A stretch of 64,000 nt of DNA, from assembly GCA_016795105.1 (NCBI GenBank), contig JAEUIH010000027.1:1-64000 (forward strand), written 5' to 3'. Below, piece by piece: positions 43,563-52,371 of this stretch. The notes under the pieces were generated by a model. That model saw nothing but the letters and a program-made list of their open reading frames with translations, was not told where the DNA came from and searched no databases. This stretch comes from Planctomyces sp. (GTDB lineage Bacteria; Planctomycetota; Planctomycetia; Planctomycetales; Planctomycetaceae). Numbering within the stretch: the stretch's first letter is position 1; every line of letters starts with the position of its first letter. The position numbers and the translations under genes are program-made.

Positions 43563-44588
43563 TTAGAATTCGGTGAGGACTTCGCCGTTGCTGCGGGTGC
43601 CCAGGCTTCGCCAGACTCGGAGGTCGATATTCTCGCTGATGGCACGGGCGGAGCCGTCGACCAGTGCGGCCTGAACGATGCCTGTGTGGTAGCTGCGAGA
43701 CGTGATTGCGGCGTAGGTGGGGAGGCCGTTGATTCCGTTTTTACCTTCCTGCCATGAGTTGTAGTCGCAGTCATATGTGATACCGGCATTGACGCAGGGG
43801 ACGTCTGAGTTCGGAGTCAGAGTCGTCGTGAACCCTTCGTGGTGGACTCGACCATCCGGCCATTCCGTATGACCAGTGTCCTTAAATTCAGTGGCAGATG
43901 TGATGATTAATGCCACATCTGCGGCAGACGTGGGAACTGCTGTCGTCGGGGGACCGCCATTGCGGCGATAGGGAGTCCATGCTTTGACTTCGGAGACCAG
44001 CAGAGTGGAGCTGGTGCCATCTGTGAAGGAGTGAAAGCTTAGTTTTGAATTGGGGAACGTTGAACCATCACCACCAGAGCCAGTGACGGGATTCCAAACG
44101 AACCATGTTCCATAGTTGAATGCATACGATGTTGGAAACAGGATGGCTCGACCACCACCTGCATCGCGAGATCGATCTCCGTTTGGATCGCTGGGGCAGG
44201 AGTATGTCGGGATTTTCAGTCCGCTGATTGCCTGCTGATAGTCCCATGCAATGCTGAGATCAACGTTTGAATAGAGGTTCCCCTGTTCGAGGTAAGGGAG
44301 AATTCGACCGTGGATTCCCCAGGATCCGTTATTTCCTGTGACGGTGATGGTGGGATTGATACAGGCGCTGGGAGGAAGAAACAGATAGGAATCCGCATAG
44401 TTGTGAACTGCGAGAGCGATTTGTTTCAGGTGGTTGCGACACTGAGTCCTTCGAGCAGCCTCGCGGGCCTGCTGGACGGCCGGCAGCAGAAGTGCGATCA
44501 GGACAGCGATGATGGCGATCACAACCAGCAGTTCGATGAGAGTGAATCCACGATGGCGGGATGTGCGGCATTTGGTGTCAATCAGCAT
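43563..44588 (-). CDS. DUF1559 pseudopilin-like protein
   Basis: A 341-residue protein with a type IV pilin-like leader: [23 protein letters not shown], residues about 14-36. The Gly before Phe marks the prepilin peptidase site, and Glu sits at +5. The DUF1559 body follows: [10 protein letters not shown][14 protein letters not shown], Y-x-x-P-P, W-x-x-x-x-L-P-Y-L-E-Q-x-N-L, and the end S-Y-H[12 protein letters not shown], with the H-x(9)-D-G motif. The family is hugely expanded in planctomycetes and may form pseudopilus or surface fibres. No secretion operon is adjacent. The short Cys-rich N-tail ([13 protein letters not shown]) is normal. Confidence 0.95.
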   Translation of the reverse strand: MLIDTKCRTSRHRGFTLIELLVVIAIIAVLIALLLPAVQQAREAARRTQCRNHLKQIALAVHNYADSYLFLPPSACINPTITVTGNNGSWGIHGRILPYLEQGNLYSNVDLSIAWDYQQAISGLKIPTYSCPSDPNGDRSRDAGGGRAILFPTSYAFNYGTWFVWNPVTGSGGDGSTFPNSKLSFHSFTDGTSSTLLVSEVKAWTPYRRNGGPPTTAVPTSAADVALIITSATEFKDTGHTEWPDGRVHHEGFTTTLTPNSDVPCVNAGITYDCDYNSWQEGKNGINGLPTYAAITSRSYHTGIVQAALVDGSARAISENIDLRVWRSLGTRSNGEVLTEF

Positions 44589-44828
44589 TGAAGGATCACT
44601 TTCAATGAATTCCGGTTCAAACAGGTAGGGTGCTGATGCTTAGAGTGAAGCTCTGTCTGGAGGCTTCCAACTGTGACTCTGCACAATGCAAACCTGATGC
44701 CGGATCGCGGTCTACAGCCGTAATTCACTGTGGATTGTGCAGGATCCTGAGTTTTCCGTATTCAAAGTACACTCTATTTCCCCCGAATCGTATTCCGTTG
44801 TCTTGAAAGAGTCTGAGCATGGCGAAAT

Positions 44829-44848
44829 TTCCGCCATCGGTGGCGGAA
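44829..44848 (+). repeat. Inverted repeat in the gap before the DUF1559 gene
   Basis: TTCCGCC and GGCGGAA flank ATCGGT, and ATTTCCGC recurs directly after. The gap 44589-44897 holds nothing else recognisable. It may be a regulatory site of the DUF1559 promoter, or the 3' hairpin of the next minus-strand gene. Confidence 0.4.
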
Positions 44849-44897
44849 TTTCCGCATTCACGTCCCATGACTAAGTGAAGTCGCAGAGCAGAGGATG

Positions 44898-46184
44898 TCA
44901 CTCAAACATAACACCCATCGGTACTGCAGTGCTGTTGCCGATGGAATGCGGGGTGCTGTTTTGGTCGAGGCGGCAGTTGCTGAATCGCAGTCCGTTGATC
45001 CAGTCTTTAATTCGAGCGCCGACTTCGAAGTCTTTGAAGGTAACGTCCTGAAGTCGAACATCTGAAACGGCGGTGACGAACAGTCCGAGGGATTGTGGAG
45101 TGCGATCTCCATGAAAACGGCAATTGTTAATCACAACTCCATTGAGTCCAGGGACTGCTGTATTGAGTTGTGGTTGGTAGGCGTGAGTCTGGCTGGATCG
45201 ATAAACGTTGTCGGCGAGTCCATTGAGGACCATTCCACAGCGGAACGCTCGATCGATGACAACGTTCTCGATCCGATATCCTGTGTGCGCGTGTGGTCGT
45301 CGATCTATTGGAGCAAATTCAAATCCACAGTCGCCTCCAAAGATCGCGATGGCCGAAGCGGCTGACGAGACTTTGACGTTGCGGATCGTGATGTTGTAAC
45401 AGGCTGAGCAGCGAATTCCGGCGTCGTTGGCATCGACGTTGCGGGTGAGGTTTCCGATGGTAATGTCTTCGATCAGAATATCGTGAGGATGAGTCGAATA
45501 GATTTCCTGCTTCTCCCAGAGTTCTCGCATATGAGGGATGGTCTCATCAGCGGTTGTCATCTTCCCGACGCTGCCCCAGTCCATACCAATGCCCAGCAGT
45601 GCTGCAGAGGAATCCGGAATATGAACTCTGCGGATGATCCCATGACATCCCTCAGACATGATTTGAATGCATGAAGCGGGGAATGGCTGATCAATCGTAA
45701 TGTCCTCAATCGTCCAGTCCGCGATTCTGGAAAAGTAACTGGGCTTCTGCGGTGTTCCTCCGTCGTCATAGGGAGCTCCAATGCTGATGCCGGAGTGCCA
45801 GATTCCCTGCGACCCCTTGTTCTCGCTGCGTACGATTCGGATGGTGCCGTTTCGAATCGCGGACTTATTCGACAGTCGAACGCCATGTCCATTGGAACGC
45901 AAATCCAGCAGGAGCGTACTGCTATTAAGATCCAGTTGGACGCCTTCGGGGATCAGAAGTGCATGTCGAGAGATCTCGCCATGAACCAGGGACTCCTGAA
46001 CGGAACAGATCAATTCAGCCTTCTCCTGAATGCGAACTTCACCTCCGTGTTGTGCCTGCTGATTCAGGATCATCTGCAGCGACGTTCCATCAATGGCTTC
46101 GAAGTTTTGCGAGAGGCACTTCGCACAAAGAAGATTCGTTAGCAGGAGAATCGCTGGAATGAACAACAGCCGGGGAGTAATCAC
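44898..46184 (-). CDS. Exported right-handed beta-helix protein
   Basis: A 428-residue protein with a Sec signal peptide of about 26 residues (MITPRLLFIPAILLLTNLLCAKC, then S-Q). The mature part has repeated short strands, such as I-R-N-G-T-I-R-I, W-T-I-E-D-I-T-I, I-R-R-V-H-I, I-L-I-E-D-I-T-I, I-T-I-R-N-V-K-V and V-V-I-N-N-C-R-F, each spaced by 20-30 residues. This is the parallel beta-helix pattern of pectate lyase, pectinesterase or polysaccharide-binding proteins. No catalytic Asp set could be fixed. The substrate is likely an acidic polysaccharide, but this is inference. It is divergent from the secreted protein at 46308. Confidence 0.8.
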   Translation of the reverse strand: MITPRLLFIPAILLLTNLLCAKCLSQNFEAIDGTSLQMILNQQAQHGGEVRIQEKAELICSVQESLVHGEISRHALLIPEGVQLDLNSSTLLLDLRSNGHGVRLSNKSAIRNGTIRIVRSENKGSQGIWHSGISIGAPYDDGGTPQKPSYFSRIADWTIEDITIDQPFPASCIQIMSEGCHGIIRRVHIPDSSAALLGIGMDWGSVGKMTTADETIPHMRELWEKQEIYSTHPHDILIEDITIGNLTRNVDANDAGIRCSACYNITIRNVKVSSAASAIAIFGGDCGFEFAPIDRRPHAHTGYRIENVVIDRAFRCGMVLNGLADNVYRSSQTHAYQPQLNTAVPGLNGVVINNCRFHGDRTPQSLGLFVTAVSDVRLQDVTFKDFEVGARIKDWINGLRFSNCRLDQNSTPHSIGNSTAVPMGVMFE

Positions 46185-46307
46185 TGGAGCTAACCTTGTA
46201 AATCGGCAAACCTGTCTCGAATCCGCTGAGCGACATTACAAACAAAGGAGCCACTTATTAGACTCGTGAGGCGACGACTAGTCAAATTCTTCTGACGATA
46301 CGAACCT

Positions 46308-47993
46308 ATGACGGGAAATCGGTGTATGCAACGCTGCGTGTTTCGCTCCATCGTTGGGGCTGTTGTGCTGTTGATTCACGGATTTGCGATGGGACAGGGG
46401 CCTCGAGTTCAGGAGATTCCGCTTCCTCCGGAAGCGACGGATATCAGCTATTCAAAGGACCGCGGCGATATCAGGATGAAGTTTCCGGAGGACATGAAAG
46501 CTGCCGGAGAATTTTATCGCACCGAGTTGACTCGACAGAAATGGACCCGATCGAAGAAGGACAATCTGCAGAAGAACTTCTGGGTGCAGACGTTTTCAAA
46601 CGGGGATCGGACTCTGGAAGTTCGTGCCGATAATCGTGGAACGGGCTGCGAAATCCGTCTGACGCCGACGGGATACCTGTGGGACGAAGATCTTGCTCCG
46701 CGACCTGAGACAATTCCAATCCCGGAGGATGCCAGTGACGTTGAGTATGATGACTTCTTCGAGAGGATCGAATTTAAGCACGAAGATACTCCTGAGGAGT
46801 TGATTGAGTTCTATGCATCGAAGCTGATTCCCCCGACATGGAACAAGTCGACCGAGGATCGGGCTGATGAAGGTTCCGGATACCTGGTTCGCGAGAGCGG
46901 TAAAGCATCGGTATCCATCCGTATTGAAGTTGAAGACGAAGAGAGTGTTGTCACCATCAGTACAGAGGGTATGTCGTGGGATGAAATTGAAAAGAAGCAG
47001 GCCGAGAAGGAAGAAAAGGAAGAGTCAGAAAAAGGCGATGATCCTGCCATGGCCGAAGCTCCGAAACGCGCGGAGAAACCAAAGCGAGGCATCGAGAAGC
47101 TCGAAAAACTGGCGTCGTCTGCAAGTGTGACTGTTGATGGGAAGACAACACAACTTACTGAAGTGATCGCCTATGAGTTAATCTCTTATGGAGAATGGCG
47201 AACTCACATCGTAGCCACAGCCAGGCCTCTCAAGCAGGACTCCCTGTTGAAACTGCTGAAGTCGAATGTTCCCGAAGAAAAGTGGGAGGACCAGTTTCGG
47301 TTGCCAATGCCCAACGTCCGGCTGGTTCTGGATGCGGACGACAGTCTGCGTTCCATTCAGCTGCAGGCGGACGGGATTCCCGGTTCTTCAACGGAGATCA
47401 CCGGTGAAGCAATCGTTGAGGGCGGGAGAGCTCGAGGCAAGGCCGTGTTGGCTGGAGACAAGTTTTTCGATCACACCTATTCGGCAGAGATTACATTCGA
47501 CACGAAGTTGATCAATCCATCGGAGGCGGCTCCAAAGTTGCTGGCGGATGCACCAAAGCTTGATCACCGAGGCTCGATCAAGCTGGACGGAAAGCTGAAC
47601 CGGCTTCCACATGTGATCGCGTACGAAGAGAGCAGCTCAGACCGAAAGGTGATCCATGTCGTGCTCACGGCAAAGCCCGTCGATCCTGCAAAAGTGCGGG
47701 CATCGCTGAATAAGTCGGGTGAGCTGGAAACTAGTGTGATTGGCTTTCAGCCGCAGGTTGATCTTGTTGTTGACCAGAGTGATGAATTGAGTTCAATGTC
47801 CATCTGGTGCGACGGGAACTCAATCAACTGGAGCGGCAACGACAAAGTCACGTCGTTGATTCAGAGTGAGGGAGATCGGATCCGGGGAACGGCACAGACA
47901 GTGTCGGCAGAAGATGTGTTCGGCAAGCCATGCGAGTTTGAAGTTAGCTTTGATACAGTGATTATCCGAGCGGATTCAAAGAAGGCCGATTGA
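46308..47993 (+). CDS. Exported protein with duplicated beta-rich domains, function unknown
   Basis: A 561-residue protein. The signal peptide at about 7-30 ends V-V-L-L-I-H-G-F-A-M-G-Q. Two copies of a roughly 90-residue domain follow (about 33-130 and 131-228), each opening I-P-x-P-x-x-A-x-D-x-x-Y-x-x and followed by a F-Y-x-x-x-L-x-x-x-x-W motif. A Lys/Glu-rich low-complexity linker (about 230-265) leads to two copies of another domain (about 275-400 and 420-560), each with V-I-A-Y-E and H-x-V-x-T-A-x-P. No family was recognised. It precedes the third kinase gene by 38 bases and is likely in the same transcript. Confidence 0.7.
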   Translation: MTGNRCMQRCVFRSIVGAVVLLIHGFAMGQGPRVQEIPLPPEATDISYSKDRGDIRMKFPEDMKAAGEFYRTELTRQKWTRSKKDNLQKNFWVQTFSNGDRTLEVRADNRGTGCEIRLTPTGYLWDEDLAPRPETIPIPEDASDVEYDDFFERIEFKHEDTPEELIEFYASKLIPPTWNKSTEDRADEGSGYLVRESGKASVSIRIEVEDEESVVTISTEGMSWDEIEKKQAEKEEKEESEKGDDPAMAEAPKRAEKPKRGIEKLEKLASSASVTVDGKTTQLTEVIAYELISYGEWRTHIVATARPLKQDSLLKLLKSNVPEEKWEDQFRLPMPNVRLVLDADDSLRSIQLQADGIPGSSTEITGEAIVEGGRARGKAVLAGDKFFDHTYSAEITFDTKLINPSEAAPKLLADAPKLDHRGSIKLDGKLNRLPHVIAYEESSSDRKVIHVVLTAKPVDPAKVRASLNKSGELETSVIGFQPQVDLVVDQSDELSSMSIWCDGNSINWSGNDKVTSLIQSEGDRIRGTAQTVSAEDVFGKPCEFEVSFDTVIIRADSKKAD

Positions 47994-48031
47994 GACTGAA
48001 GTGATTTCGGGTGACATTGACGAGAGACTGG

Positions 48032-50617
48032 ATGAGCCCTGAAGAACCTGACAAATTGAGTGAATCGTTTGCAGTTGCACCGACAGCACATGCGGGTCGA
48101 GGGAGTGACCAGTCTTCCACTTTGTCAGCTGGTAACCTGGATGAGACGGACGACGGATTTGTACTGAGTTCAGTGCCGCCCGACCTTCCTGAGGGGAAAT
48201 ATACACTCCGAGAGAAACTGGGCGAGGGTGGGTTTGGATCTGTTTGGAGTGCGATTCAGCTTCAGCCGATACGTCGCGATGTCGCTGTCAAGGTGTTGAA
48301 AGCCGGAATGGATTCCGGAGAAATTGTGGCACGTTTTGCTCAGGAGAAGCAGGCACTGGCCGTCATGGATCATCCGGGCATAGCCAGGGTCTATGATGCC
48401 GGAATGACGGCCAGTCATCGCCCATATTTTGTCATGGAGCTGGTTCAGGGGGAAACTCTGAACCGCTTCTGTGATGCGGAGAAGCTGAGCATTTCTGCAA
48501 GGCTGGGACTTTTTGTGCAGGTTTGTGAGGCCATTCATCATGCACATCGAAAAGGAATCATTCATCGCGACCTGAAACCATCGAACATTCTGGTGTGCCA
48601 ATCTGAGTCGGGTAGTCAGATCAAAGTGATTGACTTTGGAATTGCTAAGGCCACGACACCGGTATCCGATGTTTCGATGCAGACTCAGGTCGGGCAGTTC
48701 ATGGGAACGCCTGCCTATATGAGTCCGGAGCAGGCGGATGGGATGGTGGACGACATCGATGTCCGGACAGATATCTATAGTCTGGGCGTCATTCTTTACG
48801 AGTTGCTGACGGGTGTTCGTCCGTTTGATTATCAGCCAGGGCAGCGAGTCAGTGTTGATGAAGTTCGCCGACGAATTCGCGAAGAGACCCCTGCACGTCC
48901 CTCAACCCGCGTCCGCCATCTGCGTCCCGAAGAAATGGTTGAACAGGCAGTTCGTCGAGCCACAGATGCTCGAAATGTGCAGGCGATTCTGCGAGGTGAT
49001 CTGGACTGGATCACGATGAAGACACTGGAGAAGGATCGTTCACGCAGGTATGACTCTGCGAACGATCTGGCAATGGATATCCAGCGACACCTGAACCGTG
49101 AGCCTGTTCTGGCATGTCCACCCAGTCGGTGGTACGTGATCTCGAGATTTGTCGCTCGACATCGACTTGCGGTGGGGATGGCGGCAGCGATGATCGTAAC
49201 ACTGCTGTCGGCGACTGTCGTTTCGACAGTACTGTATTTTGAAGAGCAGCGAGCTCGAACGGAAGCCGACCGCGAAACAACTCGCTCGCGACAGGTCGTT
49301 AAGATTCTAAGCGATATGATCAGTGCCGCCGGTCCGTCTGTATCACAGGGACGCGATCCTCAGTTGATGAAAGACCTCCTTGCCGCAACCACTGAGCGAA
49401 TCGATACAGAACTGCAGAATCAGCCTGAGATTGAATTGGACATGCGTCGGCTTCTCGCGAGAGCCTATCAGGACATCGGCGAGTTTCCGTTGTCGCTGAA
49501 GCTCTATCAGCGAGTGGTAGAGCTCGAAGAGCGTTTGCATGCCGGAGACAAAACAAAACTGGCCAATGCCTATGCTGATCTGTCGGAGGCCATGGAAGCT
49601 GTAGATCGACTTGAGGACGCCGAATCGGCGCTTAGGAGGTCGATCGAGATTCGTGAGTCGATGGACCCTGTGCCAATTCAGGAAATCGCGAGGGATCGTG
49701 AGCTGCTTGCATGGCTGTTGTCGCGACGAGGAGACTTCACGGCTTCTGAGGTGGAAGTGCGAAAAGCGCTTAACGAATACCCGGATGGGGCTGAGGGCGC
49801 TTTGAAGTTTCGGTTTCAGGCATTGATGACACTGGGTCTGACACTTCTGAAGACTGCTCAGTTTACGGAGAGCGAAGCCGTACATCGTGAATCGCTTGCG
49901 ATCGTTCGGTCGATGTACGACAGGCCACATCCTGAAACTGTCACAGCGATCAATAACCTCTGTCATATCCTCGTTGAAGTGGGAAAGTTTGACGAGGTGC
50001 AGACTCTGGCTGAAGAAGGGCTGAAAATTGAAGAAGCACTTTCCGGTCAGCCGATTGGGACATGCACCGATGCGCTCAATAAGGCACTTTCATCGTGCCA
50101 CGCACATCGTGGAGAATATGAAAAGGCCATGCAGTGTTTGAAGCTGTCGATTCAGGCGGCAACTGAGGTCTACGGCCCGGACCATCGTTTCACAAACGAT
50201 AAGCGATCTCTGCTGGCACAGGTTCAGCTGCAGGCCGGGCTGATTGACGACGCAGCAAAGACGTTGCAGGAGGCCGATGAATTGGGAGGAGATGGAGAAT
50301 CGGCGGATAACTCGCTGGCCATCGCCGCTGGAAAGCTGGCATTTGCGCGTGGAGAACTTGAACGGGCGGAACAGATTGCTGTTGCGGAGTACGAAAGAAC
50401 AAAGGCCGAATCCAAAACGCCTTCGATTGGTCAGATTGAGGCGATCCTGTTACGTGCGGACATTTGCCTGAGACGCCAGGAGCCTGAACGGGCGCACGAG
50501 CTGCTGAACGAAGCGACTCAGATCCTGAAGCCCGGTCAGAACACGGGCTCTGTTTTGCTGGAACAGGTAAATCAGCGACTGCGGCAGAGCACGAGCGAAA
50601 GCCCAACGGTGAAATGA
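48032..50617 (+). CDS. Membrane Ser/Thr protein kinase with TPR repeats
   Basis: From the ATG at 48032 the protein has 861 residues. A GTG at 48011 is possible, but GAGAG lies closer to the ATG. In the longer numbering the kinase spans about 64-335, with GEGGFGSVW, Lys94, HRDLKPSN (185-192), DFG (208-210) and GTPAYMSPEQ. The domain is complete and canonical. One membrane segment lies at about 392-413, then a short charged stretch, and the C-terminal 430 residues contain TPR-like helices (A-R-A-Y-Q-D-I-G-E-F-P-L-S-L-K-L-Y, and later repeats with A-L-E/R-x-x-x-L). These regions usually bind partner proteins. It lies 38 bases downstream of the secreted protein gene. Confidence 0.92.
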   Translation: MSPEEPDKLSESFAVAPTAHAGRGSDQSSTLSAGNLDETDDGFVLSSVPPDLPEGKYTLREKLGEGGFGSVWSAIQLQPIRRDVAVKVLKAGMDSGEIVARFAQEKQALAVMDHPGIARVYDAGMTASHRPYFVMELVQGETLNRFCDAEKLSISARLGLFVQVCEAIHHAHRKGIIHRDLKPSNILVCQSESGSQIKVIDFGIAKATTPVSDVSMQTQVGQFMGTPAYMSPEQADGMVDDIDVRTDIYSLGVILYELLTGVRPFDYQPGQRVSVDEVRRRIREETPARPSTRVRHLRPEEMVEQAVRRATDARNVQAILRGDLDWITMKTLEKDRSRRYDSANDLAMDIQRHLNREPVLACPPSRWYVISRFVARHRLAVGMAAAMIVTLLSATVVSTVLYFEEQRARTEADRETTRSRQVVKILSDMISAAGPSVSQGRDPQLMKDLLAATTERIDTELQNQPEIELDMRRLLARAYQDIGEFPLSLKLYQRVVELEERLHAGDKTKLANAYADLSEAMEAVDRLEDAESALRRSIEIRESMDPVPIQEIARDRELLAWLLSRRGDFTASEVEVRKALNEYPDGAEGALKFRFQALMTLGLTLLKTAQFTESEAVHRESLAIVRSMYDRPHPETVTAINNLCHILVEVGKFDEVQTLAEEGLKIEEALSGQPIGTCTDALNKALSSCHAHRGEYEKAMQCLKLSIQAATEVYGPDHRFTNDKRSLLAQVQLQAGLIDDAAKTLQEADELGGDGESADNSLAIAAGKLAFARGELERAEQIAVAEYERTKAESKTPSIGQIEAILLRADICLRRQEPERAHELLNEATQILKPGQNTGSVLLEQVNQRLRQSTSESPTVK

Positions 50618-50949
50618 GAGAATGACATCAGAACGAGGGTGTACGTCAGGAGGATGCAGACTCCCTTGATGGTGCTGTCATCTTCAAATGAAATGCTAAA
50701 GGCCAGCAAGCCGATGATCAGGCCAACCGCCAGAAGACAGCTCCCCCGCATGAACATTGTTCGTGACGATACGTGTTTCTCAAAGAGGGAACGAGCTCGA
50801 AGCGACCAGCTGATGGTGCCAAGTACACATCCAATCGCATAGCCTTCGAGCCTCATCCCCTTGGCGTATCCGGTCACCTGAAAGTTTCTACCGACAAGGA
50901 AACCGATGATCATCAGGGCGGAAAGAAGTAGTAGGTATCGAAGGTACAC
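50572..50949 (-). CDS. Small polytopic membrane protein
   Basis: A 125-residue protein with hydrophobic segments at about 3-21, 36-50, 66-85 and 96-118. The basic residues near 52-66 suggest inside loops. No family was recognised. It is convergent with the kinase gene and overlaps its 3' end by 46 bases, which makes it less certain. Confidence 0.5.
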   Translation of the reverse strand: MYLRYLLLLSALMIIGFLVGRNFQVTGYAKGMRLEGYAIGCVLGTISWSLRARSLFEKHVSSRTMFMRGSCLLAVGLIIGLLAFSISFEDDSTIKGVCILLTYTLVLMSFSHFTVGLSLVLCRSR

Positions 50950-50986
50950 ACTGCTGCTCCAACATCATCAGGCATCGTTAGTATGC

Positions 50987-51142
50987 TGTAGTGTCGCGGA
51001 CGGCACATGGAATGTGCGAAAAGTAGCAGGCAGACTCCGTCTGCCGTCCGCAACCGCACTGGTTTCGAACTGTGGATGAGAGCCTGTTGACGGTGACAAG
51101 GAGGGGCGTAGCGGACGGCACTCGGAGAGTGCCTGCTACTAT
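50987..51142 (+). repeat. GTAGC/GGACGGCAC inverted-repeat cluster
   Basis: GCACAT-GGA-ATGTGC (51003-51017) and GGCAGAC-TCC-GTCTGCC (51029-51045) are adjacent hairpins. A third hairpin, 51108-51139, has nested arms GTAGC/GCTAC and GGCACTC/GAGTGCC around GGA. All contain GCGGACGGCA-like flanks. They occupy the gap before the DoxX promoter, which otherwise shows no gene. Confidence 0.7.
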
Positions 51143-51145
51143 CTC

Positions 51146-51178
51146 TTGACCCGTAAATAGATTATATGTAATCTATTT
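51146..51178 (+). promoter_or_regulatory. Promoter with overlapping palindromic operator
   Basis: TTGACC (51146-51151) and TAATCT (51169-51174) are spaced by 17 bases. AAATAGATTA (51155-51164) and TAATCTATTT (51169-51178) form a perfect 10-base inverted repeat around TATG, spanning the spacer and the -10 element. A dimeric repressor bound there would block the promoter of the DoxX and WrbA genes. No regulator gene is adjacent. Confidence 0.75.
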
Positions 51179-51222
51179 GGACATTGCGGTGAGTTCGTGA
51201 TTTCTTTAGGGAGATTTCAGGC

Positions 51223-51633
51223 ATGTCAGTTCTGTCGCCTGGTATGGTTTCAGTGGGCCTGTTCGTATTGCGAGCGGGGATTGGGTGTATGATGCTGGTC
51301 CATGGGATTCCGAAGCTTGTGGGATTCCGTGAGATGTCAGCCGGGTTTCCGGATCCGATCGGAGTGGGAAGTCAGATCAGTTTGATTCTGGCGGTGGGAG
51401 CAGAGGTAGGGTGTTCGGCGATGTTGATCGCTGGTGCGTGGACTCGTCTTGCCGCCATCCCGCTGGCGATCACAATGGGCGTCGCATTGTTCATGATACA
51501 TTCGGCGGATCCGTGGCAGTCGAAGGAGTTGGCTGCGATTTATTTGCTTGTGTACGTCTCGCTGATCTTTACTGGTGGCGGGGACATTTGTCTTGACAGA
51601 GTCCTGCGTCGCCGGTCGCAGTCTGGAACCTAG
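51223..51633 (+). CDS. DoxX-family membrane protein
   Basis: A 136-residue protein with four membrane segments at about 7-25, 50-68, 75-92 and 100-120. Its N-terminus, L-F-V-L-R-A-G-I-G-C-M-M-L-V-H-G-I-P-K-L, has the R-x-x-x-G-x-x-x-x-x-H-G-x-x-K pattern of DoxX proteins. A later G-A-E-V-G-C-S-A-M-L-I-A-G-A fits the second segment. DoxX proteins are linked to oxidative and thiol stress or quinone pools. AGGGAG precedes the ATG. It is followed 45 bases later by the WrbA-like gene, so the two form a small stress-type operon behind the palindromic promoter. Confidence 0.9.
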   Translation: MSVLSPGMVSVGLFVLRAGIGCMMLVHGIPKLVGFREMSAGFPDPIGVGSQISLILAVGAEVGCSAMLIAGAWTRLAAIPLAITMGVALFMIHSADPWQSKELAAIYLLVYVSLIFTGGGDICLDRVLRRRSQSGT

Positions 51634-51678
51634 TTTCTATACATCAGTTCTCATATTCAGATCGAGCAGGAGTGATCG

Positions 51679-52299
51679 ATGAAGATTCAGGTAGTTTTTT
51701 ACAGCATGTACGGCCACATCTTCACAATGGCGGAAGCAATTGCGGCGGGAGCACTTGAAGTACCGGGGGCAGAAGTTTCAATTTCTCAGGTGCCGGAGCT
51801 GGTTCCTGATGCGGCACTGGAGCGAACCGGGGCCACGGCGGCTCGGCAGAGATTTGCTCATATCCCAATCGCGGAACCTCGACAGCTGGCGGAAGCGGAT
51901 GCGATCATCTTTGGAACGCCGACGCGATTTGGCAACATGGCGGCTCAGATGAGGAACTTCCTGGATCAGACAGGGGGACTCTGGGCGAAGGGGGCTCTGA
52001 TTGGCAAGGTAGGCAGTGTTTTCATCAGCACGGGGACTCAGCATGGTGGTCAGGAAACGACGATTACCAGCTTCCACACGACCCTGTTGCATCACGGCAT
52101 GATCATCGTTGGTGTTCCGTATTCATGTCAGGGGCTGGTGAACATGAATGAGATCACTGGTGGCACGCCCTACGGAGCCTCAACGCTTGCCGGGGCGGAT
52201 GGATCACGCAGTCCGAGTGCCAATGAACTGGAGATTGCCCGATTTCAGGGTCGACATGTGGCAGAGATTACTCGCAAACTGACATCGGCACCTTCATAA
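51679..52299 (+). CDS. wrbA: NAD(P)H:quinone oxidoreductase, WrbA type
   Basis: A 206-residue flavodoxin-fold protein with all WrbA hallmarks: V-F-Y-S-M-Y-G-H at the FMN phosphate loop, [36 protein letters not shown] and the C-terminal [12 protein letters not shown]-x-P-S. The length (about 198-206) is right. It reduces quinones by two electrons with NAD(P)H, protecting against redox cycling. AGGAG lies seven bases before the ATG. It is transcribed with the DoxX gene. Confidence 0.96.
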   Translation: MKIQVVFYSMYGHIFTMAEAIAAGALEVPGAEVSISQVPELVPDAALERTGATAARQRFAHIPIAEPRQLAEADAIIFGTPTRFGNMAAQMRNFLDQTGGLWAKGALIGKVGSVFISTGTQHGGQETTITSFHTTLLHHGMIIVGVPYSCQGLVNMNEITGGTPYGASTLAGADGSRSPSANELEIARFQGRHVAEITRKLTSAPS

Positions 52300-52371
52300 G
52301 GCATAGGTTTGCTCAAACATCCAGGTGGAGACGAGCACGCAGAGAGTCTCTGCGTGCTCAATGAACCTCAA

